DNA from: an uncultured Christensenella sp.
Lineage (GTDB): Bacteria; Bacillota; Clostridia; Christensenellales; Borkfalkiaceae
Length of the DNA: 43,305 nt
Direction of reading: 5' to 3'
Assembly (NCBI GenBank): GCA_910576655.1
Contig: CAJTJC010000017.1
Span: 1 to 43,305 of the forward strand
Part shown: positions 23,226-30,388 of the stretch, piece by piece
Numbering within the stretch: the stretch's first letter is position 1
Layout of the letters: every line of letters starts with the position of its first letter
Position numbers and translations under genes: made by a program
The notes under the pieces: generated by a model
Told to the model about the DNA's origin: nothing
The model's input: the letters and a program-made list of their open reading frames with translations, nothing else
Databases searched by the model: none

Positions 23226-24218
23226 ATGAAGAAATTATTTACTTGTTTAATTTGTGTTTGCGTTATGCTATGTTCGGTAGGTTTTATCGCCTGCGGCAGG
23301 ACTTACGACGAAGACGCGGTAAATCTTGTTGCTGTCGACGCCAACGTGGTGGGACTTGCACAGGATATAGATTATTACGTGGTTGCCGAACCTGCCGCAA
23401 GCGCCAAGGTAAAGGTTATACCGAATTTGAATTTTGCGGGAAGCCTTCAACAGCTTTACGGTGGCAACGGATATCCGCAGGCGGTTGTGGTAGCAAAAAA
23501 CGGTTTGTTGGGTAGTGATGCTTTGACTGATTTTATTGACGCGCTTTTAACAAGCCGCGAATGGCTTTTAAGCGAAGACGTTTCGATAGAGCATATAACC
23601 GACACAATAAATTCGCACTTGACGCAAGGAATGGAACCTGCAATTAAGCCGCAAAATCTTACCAAGCAGGTTATTGAAAACTGCGGTATTAATTTTGTGC
23701 AGGCAACGGCGGGGAAAGCTGATATAATTTCGTTTATGGAAAAGCTCAATTCCGTTGGGGGCGGTTCTTTCGGAATGCCTGCTGAAGACTTTTTCTGGGA
23801 CGGAGGCGACAGTGGAGAGTATACCGAAAAAATATCGGTTTACGCGCCCGACGGCGCGCCTGCGCTCGGTATAGCAAAGGCTATGTCCGAAAATAATGTT
23901 CTAAATGCCGAGTATTTTATAGTCAACCCTAATACGGTTCAGGCGCTTGTCGGAGGGGCTGAGCCCAAGGCTGATATTTGCGTTTTGCCCGTTAACGTAG
24001 CGGTAAAGCTTTTGGGTAATGCAAAAAATTATAAGCTTGTCGGAACGCTTACGCACGGTAATTTGTATCTGCTTTCAAAGAACGGCGAGCAAATTAGCGC
24101 GGATAATATTGAAAAACTTAAAGGCAGTACGGTTGGGGTAGTCAATCTTGCCGCCGTACCCGGATTGACTTTTAAGGTTATTTTGCAAAGTCACGGTATC
24201 GGGTTTAAGGAGCAATGA
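23226..24218 (+). CDS. ABC transporter substrate-binding lipoprotein, apparently circularly permuted
   Basis: 330 residues with a lipoprotein signal peptide (lipobox FIAC, Cys23). The family (NMT1/SsuA-like) normally starts its mature part with K-Y-V-APDGAPALA, passes ADxCVLPVN, GTVTHGNLYLL and GKTVGVVNLANVPGLTFK, and ends with IDYFVVPEPA, LYGG-GYPQAV and INSHLEDG..NL....I.NCGINF. Here the blocks are in swapped order: residues 30-193 hold IDYYVVAEPA, LYGGNGYPQAVVVAKN and NCGINF, and residues 201-330 hold ISVYAPDGAPALG, ADICVLPVNVA, THGNLYLLSKNG and VGVVNLAAVPGLTF. One complete domain set is present, joined by the linker WDGGDSGEYTE. It should bind the solute for the next two proteins; substrate unknown (possibly a thiamine precursor or a similar small compound). 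Confidence 0.85.
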   Translation: MKKLFTCLICVCVMLCSVGFIACGRTYDEDAVNLVAVDANVVGLAQDIDYYVVAEPAASAKVKVIPNLNFAGSLQQLYGGNGYPQAVVVAKNGLLGSDALTDFIDALLTSREWLLSEDVSIEHITDTINSHLTQGMEPAIKPQNLTKQVIENCGINFVQATAGKADIISFMEKLNSVGGGSFGMPAEDFFWDGGDSGEYTEKISVYAPDGAPALGIAKAMSENNVLNAEYFIVNPNTVQALVGGAEPKADICVLPVNVAVKLLGNAKNYKLVGTLTHGNLYLLSKNGEQISADNIEKLKGSTVGVVNLAAVPGLTFKVILQSHGIGFKEQ

Positions 24219-24997
24219 TTAAAGCTTATTTTTCAAAACGAAAATTTAATATTGTTTTATCGGCATTCGCGTTTTTTACGATGTGGTTAATTTGGCTTAT
24301 CGCCTATTACGGAGTAAAAAACGATTACGTTATACCTTCTTTTATCGAAACGGTTAAAAGCTTTGGAGGGTGTTTGATTTCTGCGGATTTCTGGACGGCA
24401 TTCGCATTAACGGTATTGCGTACTGCGGTTTCGTTCATAATTTCATTCTCGCTTGCTGCCGTGCTTGTCGCGTTGGGTGCGGTGTTCGATAAAATAAATG
24501 CGTTTATAAAGCCGTTTATCGACGTTATGCGTACTTTGCCTACGCTTGCGGTAATACTTATTTTATTGTTTTGGACCACGCCTGCGGTTGCGCCAATCGT
24601 CGTAACCGTACTGGTGCTTTTCCCTATGATTTATGCGCAGCTTTACACCGCGGTGAGTGGCATAGACGGGGGCGTTATCGAAATGGCGGAGGTATACGAC
24701 ATAACAAAACGCGAAAGGCTGACTAAAATATATCTTCCTATGATTTCGCCGAGCGTTTTGTCTCAGACGGGGGCTAACATATCGCTCGGTATAAAGGTTA
24801 TGATTTCCGCAGAGGTACTGGCGGGAACGTATAAAAGTATGGGCGGTCTTATGCAGAACGCGCGCGTTTACGTCGATATGCCGCGGCTTGCGGCGCTAAC
24901 TTTAATTGCCGTTCTTGCAGGCTTGTTTATAGATTTGTGCTTTTCGTTTGCGGAAAGGTTCACGTTCAAATGGAGTAAAAAAGAGAGCGATGCTTGA
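24215..24997 (+). CDS. ABC importer permease (SsuC/TauC type)
   Basis: 260 residues with about six membrane helices. The cytoplasmic EAA loop EMAEVYDITKRERLTKIYLP contacts the ATPase. Conserved MRTLPTLAVILIL and LFPMIYAQLYTAV fit the nitrate/sulfonate/thiamine-precursor permease family. Its start overlaps the binding-protein stop by four bases, and its own stop overlaps the ATPase start, so all three are made together. Confidence 0.93.
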   Translation: MIKAYFSKRKFNIVLSAFAFFTMWLIWLIAYYGVKNDYVIPSFIETVKSFGGCLISADFWTAFALTVLRTAVSFIISFSLAAVLVALGAVFDKINAFIKPFIDVMRTLPTLAVILILLFWTTPAVAPIVVTVLVLFPMIYAQLYTAVSGIDGGVIEMAEVYDITKRERLTKIYLPMISPSVLSQTGANISLGIKVMISAEVLAGTYKSMGGLMQNARVYVDMPRLAALTLIAVLAGLFIDLCFSFAERFTFKWSKKESDA

Positions 24998-25643
24998 AAT
25001 CAACTTATCAAAAAAATACGGCGCTTTGACTGTTTACGACGGCTTTAATCTTTCCGTAGAAGAGGGGAAAATACTCGGCGTTCTCGGTGAAAGCGGCAGC
25101 GGTAAAACAACGCTTTTGAACTGTATCGCGGGGCTCACGCCATACAAAGGAAAAATTCGTAAGCTGAAATGTTCGTACGTATTTCAGTCGCCGCGGCTTG
25201 TGCCTAATCTCACTGTCAGGGAAAATTTACTCTTGATTTGTAAAAATGAAAATGCCGTAAACGATATGCTTGAAAGGGTTTGCCTTTCGGATAAAGCGGA
25301 TTGCTATCCCATCGGGCTTTCGGGCGGTCAGGCTCAGCGCGTTTCGCTTGCGCGCGCTTTTCTGTTCGACAGTGAAATCATTTTGATGGACGAACCGCTT
25401 TCTTCGCTTGATTTAAGATTGAAAAAACAGATAACAGACTTGTTTTTATCTATTTGGCAAAGCGATAGGAGGACTGCGGTTTTCGTCACGCACGATATAG
25501 ACGAAGCGCTTTCGCTTTCTCATAGAATAATAGTTTTACGAAAAGGTGAAATCAAGTACGATATATCGCCCGAAGGACAACTGCCTCGCGACATAAGAAT
25601 GTGTGCGCAATATCGCGCCGAACTTATTTCTCGGTTGCTTTGA
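24990..25643 (+). CDS. ABC importer ATP-binding protein (SsuB/TauB type)
   Basis: 217 residues with a complete ATPase: Walker A GESGSGKT, Q-loop in YVFQSPRLVPNLTV, signature LSGGQAQRVSLARAF, Walker B IILMDEPLSSLD, and H-loop VFVTHDIDEAL. The ATG at 24990 follows the family N-terminus (MLEINLSKKYG); a frame extension to 24948 lies inside the permease gene. It is shorter than typical SsuB (about 250) mainly between Walker A and the Q-loop. It powers uptake through the preceding permease. Confidence 0.94.
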   Translation: MLEINLSKKYGALTVYDGFNLSVEEGKILGVLGESGSGKTTLLNCIAGLTPYKGKIRKLKCSYVFQSPRLVPNLTVRENLLLICKNENAVNDMLERVCLSDKADCYPIGLSGGQAQRVSLARAFLFDSEIILMDEPLSSLDLRLKKQITDLFLSIWQSDRRTAVFVTHDIDEALSLSHRIIVLRKGEIKYDISPEGQLPRDIRMCAQYRAELISRLL

Positions 25644-25650
25644 AATTTGC

Positions 25651-25679
25651 TTGACAACGGTTGCGTACGAATTTATACT
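25651..25679 (+). promoter_or_regulatory. mscL promoter
   Basis: TTGACA (25651-25656), 17 bases, TATACT (25674-25679). Confidence 0.85.
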
Positions 25680-25707
25680 TTAATCAAATAATATATTGGA
25701 GACGTAA

Positions 25708-26250
25708 ATGAAAAAGTTTTTCTCGGAATTCAAAAAATTCATTACGCGCGGAAACGTAATCGACCTTGCCGTAGGTATGATTATCGGCGCGGCGTTTACG
25801 GCAATAGTAAACGCGCTTGTCAACGGCATCTTTAAGCCGCTTATAAACGCTATACCTATGGGAAATATTCAGGGACTTATCACGATGCTTGTCCCCAAAA
25901 ATTCGGAGGGCGTACAGGTTCCTGCGAACTCGGCCGATATAGATTTGGCAAAGTCCGTCTATATAAACTGGGGCGACTTTATAATGGCCGTCATATCGTT
26001 CTTTATCACTGCGCTCGTTTTGTTCCTCATTATCAAGGCGATTAATACCGTGCGCGAAAAGGGAAAAAGTCTTGCGGACAAACAGAAAGAAAATATACAG
26101 AAGAAGCTTAAAAAGGGCAAGATAACCGCGGAAGAGGCAGAGCAGGAGGTTGCGGCTATCGAAGCTGCTCCCGCAGCGCCCGTCGAGACCACCGACGATT
26201 TGCTTCGCGAAATAAGAGACCTTTTAAAAGCGGCAAACAAAACGGAATAA
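25708..26250 (+). CDS. mscL: Large-conductance mechanosensitive channel MscL
   Basis: 180 residues. The N-terminus KKFFSEFKKFITRGNVIDLAVGMIIGAAFTAIVNALV is split across the amphipathic S1 helix and TM1 and is diagnostic; TM2 is FIMAVISFFITALVLFLIIKA. The outer loop is about 40 residues, and the cytoplasmic tail is long and charged, ending in a helix DDLLREIRDLLKA typical of the MscL C-terminal bundle. At 180 residues it is longer than the E. coli protein (136) because of the loop and tail. It opens under membrane tension to release solutes during osmotic downshock. GGAG lies upstream of the ATG. Confidence 0.96.
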   Translation: MKKFFSEFKKFITRGNVIDLAVGMIIGAAFTAIVNALVNGIFKPLINAIPMGNIQGLITMLVPKNSEGVQVPANSADIDLAKSVYINWGDFIMAVISFFITALVLFLIIKAINTVREKGKSLADKQKENIQKKLKKGKITAEEAEQEVAAIEAAPAAPVETTDDLLREIRDLLKAANKTE

Positions 26251-26251
26251 T

Positions 26252-26281
26252 AAAAGCAGCGGATTAATTCCGCTGCTTTTT
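26252..26281 (+). terminator. Terminator after mscL
   Basis: AAAAGCAGCGGA (26252-26263) and its exact complement (26269-26280) with a five-base loop and a T run. Confidence 0.9.
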
Positions 26282-26368
26282 ATAAATTAATTAAAAAATT
26301 GTGTTCAAAAACTTTCTTTTATCAATATATTGTGGTATAATACAGTCAAGATACGAAGATGTTGTGTT

Positions 26369-26671
26369 TTATACTATAAAAAACGTAAATCCGGAGCGGA
26401 AAGCCGTTATTATTAAGTAAATATTGAGTACGCCTATAACGGGCATCAGCACCATCAGAAGAAGATTTTTTAATCTGTATCTCAATATAAACATAGTGAC
26501 GTAAATGCCGATGGCTCCGCCTAGTATTGCGGTTAAAATCAGCTTTCCGTCGCCGCTGTTCATTTTGCCTTCGTCGCCGCACGATTCGTCGCGTTGGGTT
26601 TTAAGCAGAATTACAGCGTAAAAATTTACGGCGACAATATACACGATAAAAATAATGTATAACAAAAGCAT
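26369..26671 (-). CDS. DUF1294-like small membrane protein
   Basis: 100 residues with three hydrophobic stretches: 1-24, 43-64 and 68-88. The central GKLILTAILGGAIGIYVTMFILRYRLKN resembles the DUF1294 core (LLGG-LG---GM---RHKT), but the match is partial. Between the first two helices is a short hydrophilic region with KTQRDESCGDEGKMN. Function unknown. No Shine-Dalgarno; CATACT lies six bases upstream of the ATG. It faces away from nrdR, with about 47 bases between the two start codons. Confidence 0.6.
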   Translation of the reverse strand: MLLLYIIFIVYIVAVNFYAVILLKTQRDESCGDEGKMNSGDGKLILTAILGGAIGIYVTMFILRYRLKNLLLMVLMPVIGVLNIYLIITAFRSGFTFFIV

Positions 26672-26718
26672 ATAAAAAGTATGCCTAAAAATTGACGTTT
26701 AATACAGAGAGGTAATCA

Positions 26719-27177
26719 ATGAGATGTATTTACTGCGGATATGAGGACAGTAAGGTCATAGACAGCCGTTCTGCCGACGAAGGCAGGACCATAAGGCGTC
26801 GTCGCGAATGTTTCAGCTGCAATAAAAGATTTACGACTTACGAAACTATCGAGGATACGCCCGTACTCGTCGTAAAAGCAAACGGAACGCGGCAGACTTT
26901 TGACGCGCAAAAAATTAAGAACGGTATAATTAAATCGTGCGAAAAACGTCCTGTTTCGATGAGTGTAATCGACGAAATTGTCGGCGCGGTAGTCAAGCAG
27001 GTTTACAACACGATGGAGCAGGAAATTTCCTCTAAATCAATTGGTGAGCTTGTTATGGGCGAGCTTAAAAAGCACGACGAGGTTGCATACGTGAGATACG
27101 CGAGCGTGTATCGCTCTTTTAAAGATATTTCAAGCTTTTTGGAAGAGCTTCAAAAAATGATGGAAAGCAAAAAATAA
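26719..27177 (+). CDS. nrdR: Transcriptional repressor NrdR
   Basis: 152 residues: a zinc ribbon (Cys3, Cys6, and the pair in ECFSCNKRF near 31-34), then an ATP-cone domain (about 49-139, with VVKANGTRQTFDAQKIKNGI). NrdR binds NrdR boxes in promoters of ribonucleotide reductase genes and senses ATP/dATP. AGAGAGG lies upstream of the ATG. No nrd genes are present in the window; the nearest downstream gene, ispG, is separated by a terminator. Confidence 0.96.
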   Translation: MRCIYCGYEDSKVIDSRSADEGRTIRRRRECFSCNKRFTTYETIEDTPVLVVKANGTRQTFDAQKIKNGIIKSCEKRPVSMSVIDEIVGAVVKQVYNTMEQEISSKSIGELVMGELKKHDEVAYVRYASVYRSFKDISSFLEELQKMMESKK

Positions 27178-27185
27178 AGGTTATT

Positions 27186-27214
27186 CAGACAGTGGCGACA
27201 CTGTCTGCGTTTTT
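27186..27214 (+). terminator. Terminator between nrdR and ispG
   Basis: CAGACAGTG (27186-27194), a GCGA tetraloop of the stable GNRA type, CACTGTCTG (27199-27207), then CGTTTTT. It ends only eight bases before the ispG ATG at 27222. Confidence 0.85.
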
Positions 27215-27221
27215 GTGAATT

Positions 27222-28274
27222 ATGAAAATTACTAAAAAAATCTATGCAGGTAACGTGGCTATAGGCGGGGGCGAGCGTGTCAAAATACAGTCGATGTGTA
27301 CGCATAAAACCTCGTCGACCGATGAAGTTATAAACCAGATTCATGGTCTTGAAAAAGCGGGATGCGATATTATCCGCGTTTCCGTTCTTGACGAAGAGGA
27401 TGCCGCCGCCATAAAAATTATTAAAGACGCTATAAATATTCCTATCGTTGCGGATATTCACTTTTCGCATAAGCTTGCCGTTTCCGCTATCGAAAACGGC
27501 TGCGATAAAGTGCGTATAAATCCCGGCAATATCGGAAACGAGGATGCCGTCAAAACGGTTGCGGACTGTATAAAGGCTCATAAAATTTCCGTGCGCGTCG
27601 GTTCAAATACCGGCAGTATCGAGAAAGAGTTTCTGCAAAAATACGGCAGAGGAGCAACCGCTTTGGTTGAAAGCGCTTTGAAAAGCGTCTGTGTGCTTGA
27701 AAAATACGGCGTCGGAGATATAGTTATTTCGGTCAAGGCTTCGGACGTGCCTACGACGGTAAAAGCTTATACTTTGCTTTCGGAAAAGACCGATTATCCT
27801 CTGCATATAGGTGTGACTGAGGCGGGGGCGGAGCAAATGGCCGTCGTAAAGTCTTCGGCGGCGCTGGGCGCGTTGCTTTTGAACGGTATAGGCGATACGC
27901 TCCGTGTTTCGATTACCGACGAGCCTATAAAAGAAATATACGCCGCGAAGCGCATTTTGCGTGCCGTTGGACTTGATAAAAATTACGTAGACGTCGTTGC
28001 CTGCCCGACGTGCGGCCGTTGCCGCTGGAATTCGATGCGGTTTGCGCGTAGGGTTACCGATTACGTCGAAGGGTTTTCAAAGCCGCTGAAAATTGCGGTT
28101 ATGGGCTGCGTGGTTAACGGCCCCGGCGAGGCTAAGGATTGTGATTTGGGAATTGCGGGTGCGGAGGATTACTGCGTCATATTCAAAAACGGTGAGATAA
28201 TACGGCGCGTTAACCGCGACGAAGCGGAGGAAGAGTTTATGAAGGAGATTGACGGAATTATAAATGATAGATAA
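27222..28274 (+). CDS. ispG: 4-hydroxy-3-methylbut-2-enyl-diphosphate synthase
   Basis: 350 residues, the standard bacterial length. A TIM-barrel domain (VKIQSMCTHKT, VADIHFSHKLA, VRINPGNIG) is followed by a C-terminal Fe-S domain whose cluster ligands are Cys261 and Cys264 in CPTCGRC and Cys296 in GCVVNGPGE. It makes HMBPP, the penultimate step of the MEP isoprenoid pathway, using a [4Fe-4S] cluster. The start lies directly behind a terminator hairpin with no clear Shine-Dalgarno. It overlaps the next gene by 11 bases. Confidence 0.97.
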   Translation: MKITKKIYAGNVAIGGGERVKIQSMCTHKTSSTDEVINQIHGLEKAGCDIIRVSVLDEEDAAAIKIIKDAINIPIVADIHFSHKLAVSAIENGCDKVRINPGNIGNEDAVKTVADCIKAHKISVRVGSNTGSIEKEFLQKYGRGATALVESALKSVCVLEKYGVGDIVISVKASDVPTTVKAYTLLSEKTDYPLHIGVTEAGAEQMAVVKSSAALGALLLNGIGDTLRVSITDEPIKEIYAAKRILRAVGLDKNYVDVVACPTCGRCRWNSMRFARRVTDYVEGFSKPLKIAVMGCVVNGPGEAKDCDLGIAGAEDYCVIFKNGEIIRRVNRDEAEEEFMKEIDGIINDR

Positions 28275-29796
28275 GTGCTTACGTGAAATCCGCTTGCTCG
28301 ATAATTTTCGCGACGCGATAATTAAATCGGTCGTGCTTGACAGCCGGTCGGAAATTGTCGAGGTCAAAATTATTACGGATAAAGCTTTTCAAAGCGGGGA
28401 GAGGGAAAAAATTTTTAACATTATACGAAAGATTGTGCCGTCAAAATTCGGTTGTAAGGTGGAAGTGAATAAGCTGTCGCCCGACGAAGAAATGGTAAAA
28501 CAAAAAATTGCGGAAACCGTAAAAGAAAATTTCAAAGCGCTTTCCGTTACGTTGACGGAAGAAGATATAGAAGTTCGTAAAACCGATAAGGGTTTTGAAT
28601 TTAAGTTAAGCGTTATGCGCGGCATGGCAAACGTCGAAATGTGCGACGCGATAATAAAAAATCTCAAACGAAATTTTTGCGGTGAATTTTTCGGCGAATG
28701 CGTTGAGAACAAGCGTGACGCTCTTGATATAGAAGTGGACGAGGAACAAGAAAACGTCGACTTCGAAATGCCTGCCCGCTATTTCGATATTGCTAATTTC
28801 ACGCTGCTGGAAGGTAACGAAAAACAGAAAAAGGCAGTATATATCAGCGATTTGAATTTCGAGGGCGAAAACGTGGTTGTGTGCGGAACAATAGACGATA
28901 TACGCGAAAGAAATTACACAAACGCAAAAAATCAAGAAAAAACTTACTTTAGCTATACGCTCAATGACGGAACCGCCGCGCTCAGGGTTACATATTTTCC
29001 GCGGTTGAAAAGCATAGAAAAAATCCGTCCTCTTAAAATAGGCGACAGTATCGTTTGTACGGGTAAATCAGAGCTGTATAACGGTATCATTCGGTACACC
29101 GCAAACCTGGTAGACCTCGGTACCGTACCCGAAAACTTCGTTCCCGAAAAACGCCCTTCAAAACCTGTCCCGAAGTTTTATTCGGTAGTAAAGCCGCAGC
29201 CGTTCTCTGATATCGAGCAGACTGATATGTTTACGGCGGTCACAATTCCCGATTGCCTTAAAGATAAAACCTTTGTAGTTTTCGACCTTGAAACCACGGG
29301 ACTTAACTGCGCCCCGACCTCGGGTAATATGGATGCGATAATTGAAATCGGGGCTTTTAAAATCGTGAACGGGGTAATAAGCGAAAGCTTTTCTACGTTC
29401 GTAAATCCGCAGCGCAAGCTTTCGGATGAAATAATCAATCTTACGGGGATTACCGAAGATATGGTAAAGGATGCGCCGGTAATCGGTGAGGTTGTACCGG
29501 ACTTTTTCAAGTTTTGTCAGGGCAATATTCTCGTCGGTCACAATGCGGCAAATTTTGACTTCAAGTTCGTGGATTACTATTGCTCGCGGCTCGGATATAT
29601 GCTTGACAGAAAAGTTATGGACACTATCCCTCTTGCGCAGGAGCTGTTGTTTTTATCCAATTACAAGCTGAACACCATTGCAGACCATTTTAAAATTACG
29701 TTCAATCACCATAGGGCGATAGACGACGCATACGTAACGGCGAAAATATTTTTAGAACTTATAAAAATAAAAAAATCTTTGCCAAAACTGCAATAA
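28264..29796 (+). CDS. PolC-derived protein: PolC N-terminal + OB fold + DEDDh exonuclease, no polymerase
   Basis: 510 residues, a third of full PolC (about 1,430). Residues 1-185 resemble the PolC N-terminal region. Residues 190-290 are an OB fold (YISDLNFEGENVVVCGTI, FSYTLNDGTAALRV, IGDSIVCTGKS). From 335 comes a DEDDh exonuclease: FDLETTGL (Asp341, Glu343), LVGHNAANFDFKF (Asp432) and HHRAIDDAY (His483, Asp488). It ends there. The PHP domain that flanks the exonuclease in PolC, and the whole polymerase, are missing. The place, between ispG and rimP, is where polC lies in many Firmicutes. Probably a stand-alone 3'-5' exonuclease, perhaps proofreading in trans. The ATG overlaps ispG. Confidence 0.85.
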   Translation: MIDKCLREIRLLDNFRDAIIKSVVLDSRSEIVEVKIITDKAFQSGEREKIFNIIRKIVPSKFGCKVEVNKLSPDEEMVKQKIAETVKENFKALSVTLTEEDIEVRKTDKGFEFKLSVMRGMANVEMCDAIIKNLKRNFCGEFFGECVENKRDALDIEVDEEQENVDFEMPARYFDIANFTLLEGNEKQKKAVYISDLNFEGENVVVCGTIDDIRERNYTNAKNQEKTYFSYTLNDGTAALRVTYFPRLKSIEKIRPLKIGDSIVCTGKSELYNGIIRYTANLVDLGTVPENFVPEKRPSKPVPKFYSVVKPQPFSDIEQTDMFTAVTIPDCLKDKTFVVFDLETTGLNCAPTSGNMDAIIEIGAFKIVNGVISESFSTFVNPQRKLSDEIINLTGITEDMVKDAPVIGEVVPDFFKFCQGNILVGHNAANFDFKFVDYYCSRLGYMLDRKVMDTIPLAQELLFLSNYKLNTIADHFKITFNHHRAIDDAYVTAKIFLELIKIKKSLPKLQ

Positions 29797-29799
29797 AGC

Positions 29800-29828
29800 T
29801 TGCTTTTTCGATACGGATATGATAATAT
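29800..29828 (+). promoter_or_regulatory. rimP-nusA-infB operon promoter
   Basis: TTGCTT (29800-29805), 17 bases, TAATAT (29823-29828). Confidence 0.6.
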
Positions 29829-29854
29829 TATGGTAACCTTAATCGATACAAGAG

Positions 29855-29880
29855 ATTGAGTGCCTTTCAAGGCACTCAAT
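29855..29880 (+). promoter_or_regulatory. Perfect hairpin in the rimP leader
   Basis: ATTGAGTGCC (29855-29864), a six-base loop, and GGCACTCAAT (29871-29880). No T run follows, and it stands 19 bases before the rimP start, after the predicted transcript start. It is probably an RNA structure affecting stability or control of the operon; a bound factor is not known. Confidence 0.65.
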
Positions 29881-29899
29881 AATCATATAAAGGGGAGTT

Positions 29900-30358
29900 A
29901 TGCAGTTTAAACCTGTTGAAGAGATACGCGCGGTCATAGAAGGAACGGCCGCAGGTATGAATATCGAAATCGTCGATATAGTGTTCGACGGCAAGTCGAA
30001 TGCGCTTACCGTGTACGCCGATACGGAAAACGGACTTGACCTCGATACGTGCGAGAAGTTCCATAGGGCGATTGACGCGTTAATCGACGAGCTTGACCCG
30101 TCCTACGGTCAGCCGTATACCTTTAACGTTTCAAGTCCGGGTCTTGACAGACCGTTTAAAACACGCCGCGATTTCGAAAGGAATCTGCAGCGCGAGGTGG
30201 AGTTGAAGCTATATGCTCCGTTAAAGGGCAAAAAATTTATAGAGGGAATTTTAACTGACTTTGACGAGCATTCGGTAACCGTAAAGACGGAAAAGGAAGA
30301 GCTTAAAATAACCCTCAATAAAATTGCAAAAATAAACAAAGCAATAAAATTCGAATAA
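29900..30358 (+). CDS. rimP: Ribosome maturation factor RimP
   Basis: 152 residues with the two RimP domains: an N-terminal alpha/beta part (GMNIEIVDIVFDGKSNALTVYAD, LDTCEKFHRAIDALID, and YTFNVSSPGLDRPFK, diagnostic for RimP) and a C-terminal SH3-like barrel (LKGKKFIEGILTDFDEHSVTVK). It assists 30S assembly. Strong AGGGGAG upstream. First gene of the classic nusA-infB operon. Confidence 0.96.
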   Translation: MQFKPVEEIRAVIEGTAAGMNIEIVDIVFDGKSNALTVYADTENGLDLDTCEKFHRAIDALIDELDPSYGQPYTFNVSSPGLDRPFKTRRDFERNLQREVELKLYAPLKGKKFIEGILTDFDEHSVTVKTEKEELKITLNKIAKINKAIKFE

Positions 30359-30388
30359 AAACGAGCAGGATTTATCAGGAGAAATGAT

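Noticed and set aside
23226..24218. Assembly mis-join as the cause of the permuted binding protein
   Set aside because: The frame is continuous, the signal peptide and both overlaps with neighbours are intact and no domain block is duplicated; reads should still be checked.
26330..26400. Antisense RNA start from a TATAAT at about 26336
   Set aside because: Only an AT-rich -10 with a poor -35 is present, and no terminator is visible for such an RNA.
29797..29899. Leftover polymerase part of polC
   Set aside because: The interval is too short and shows only a promoter, a hairpin and a ribosome site.
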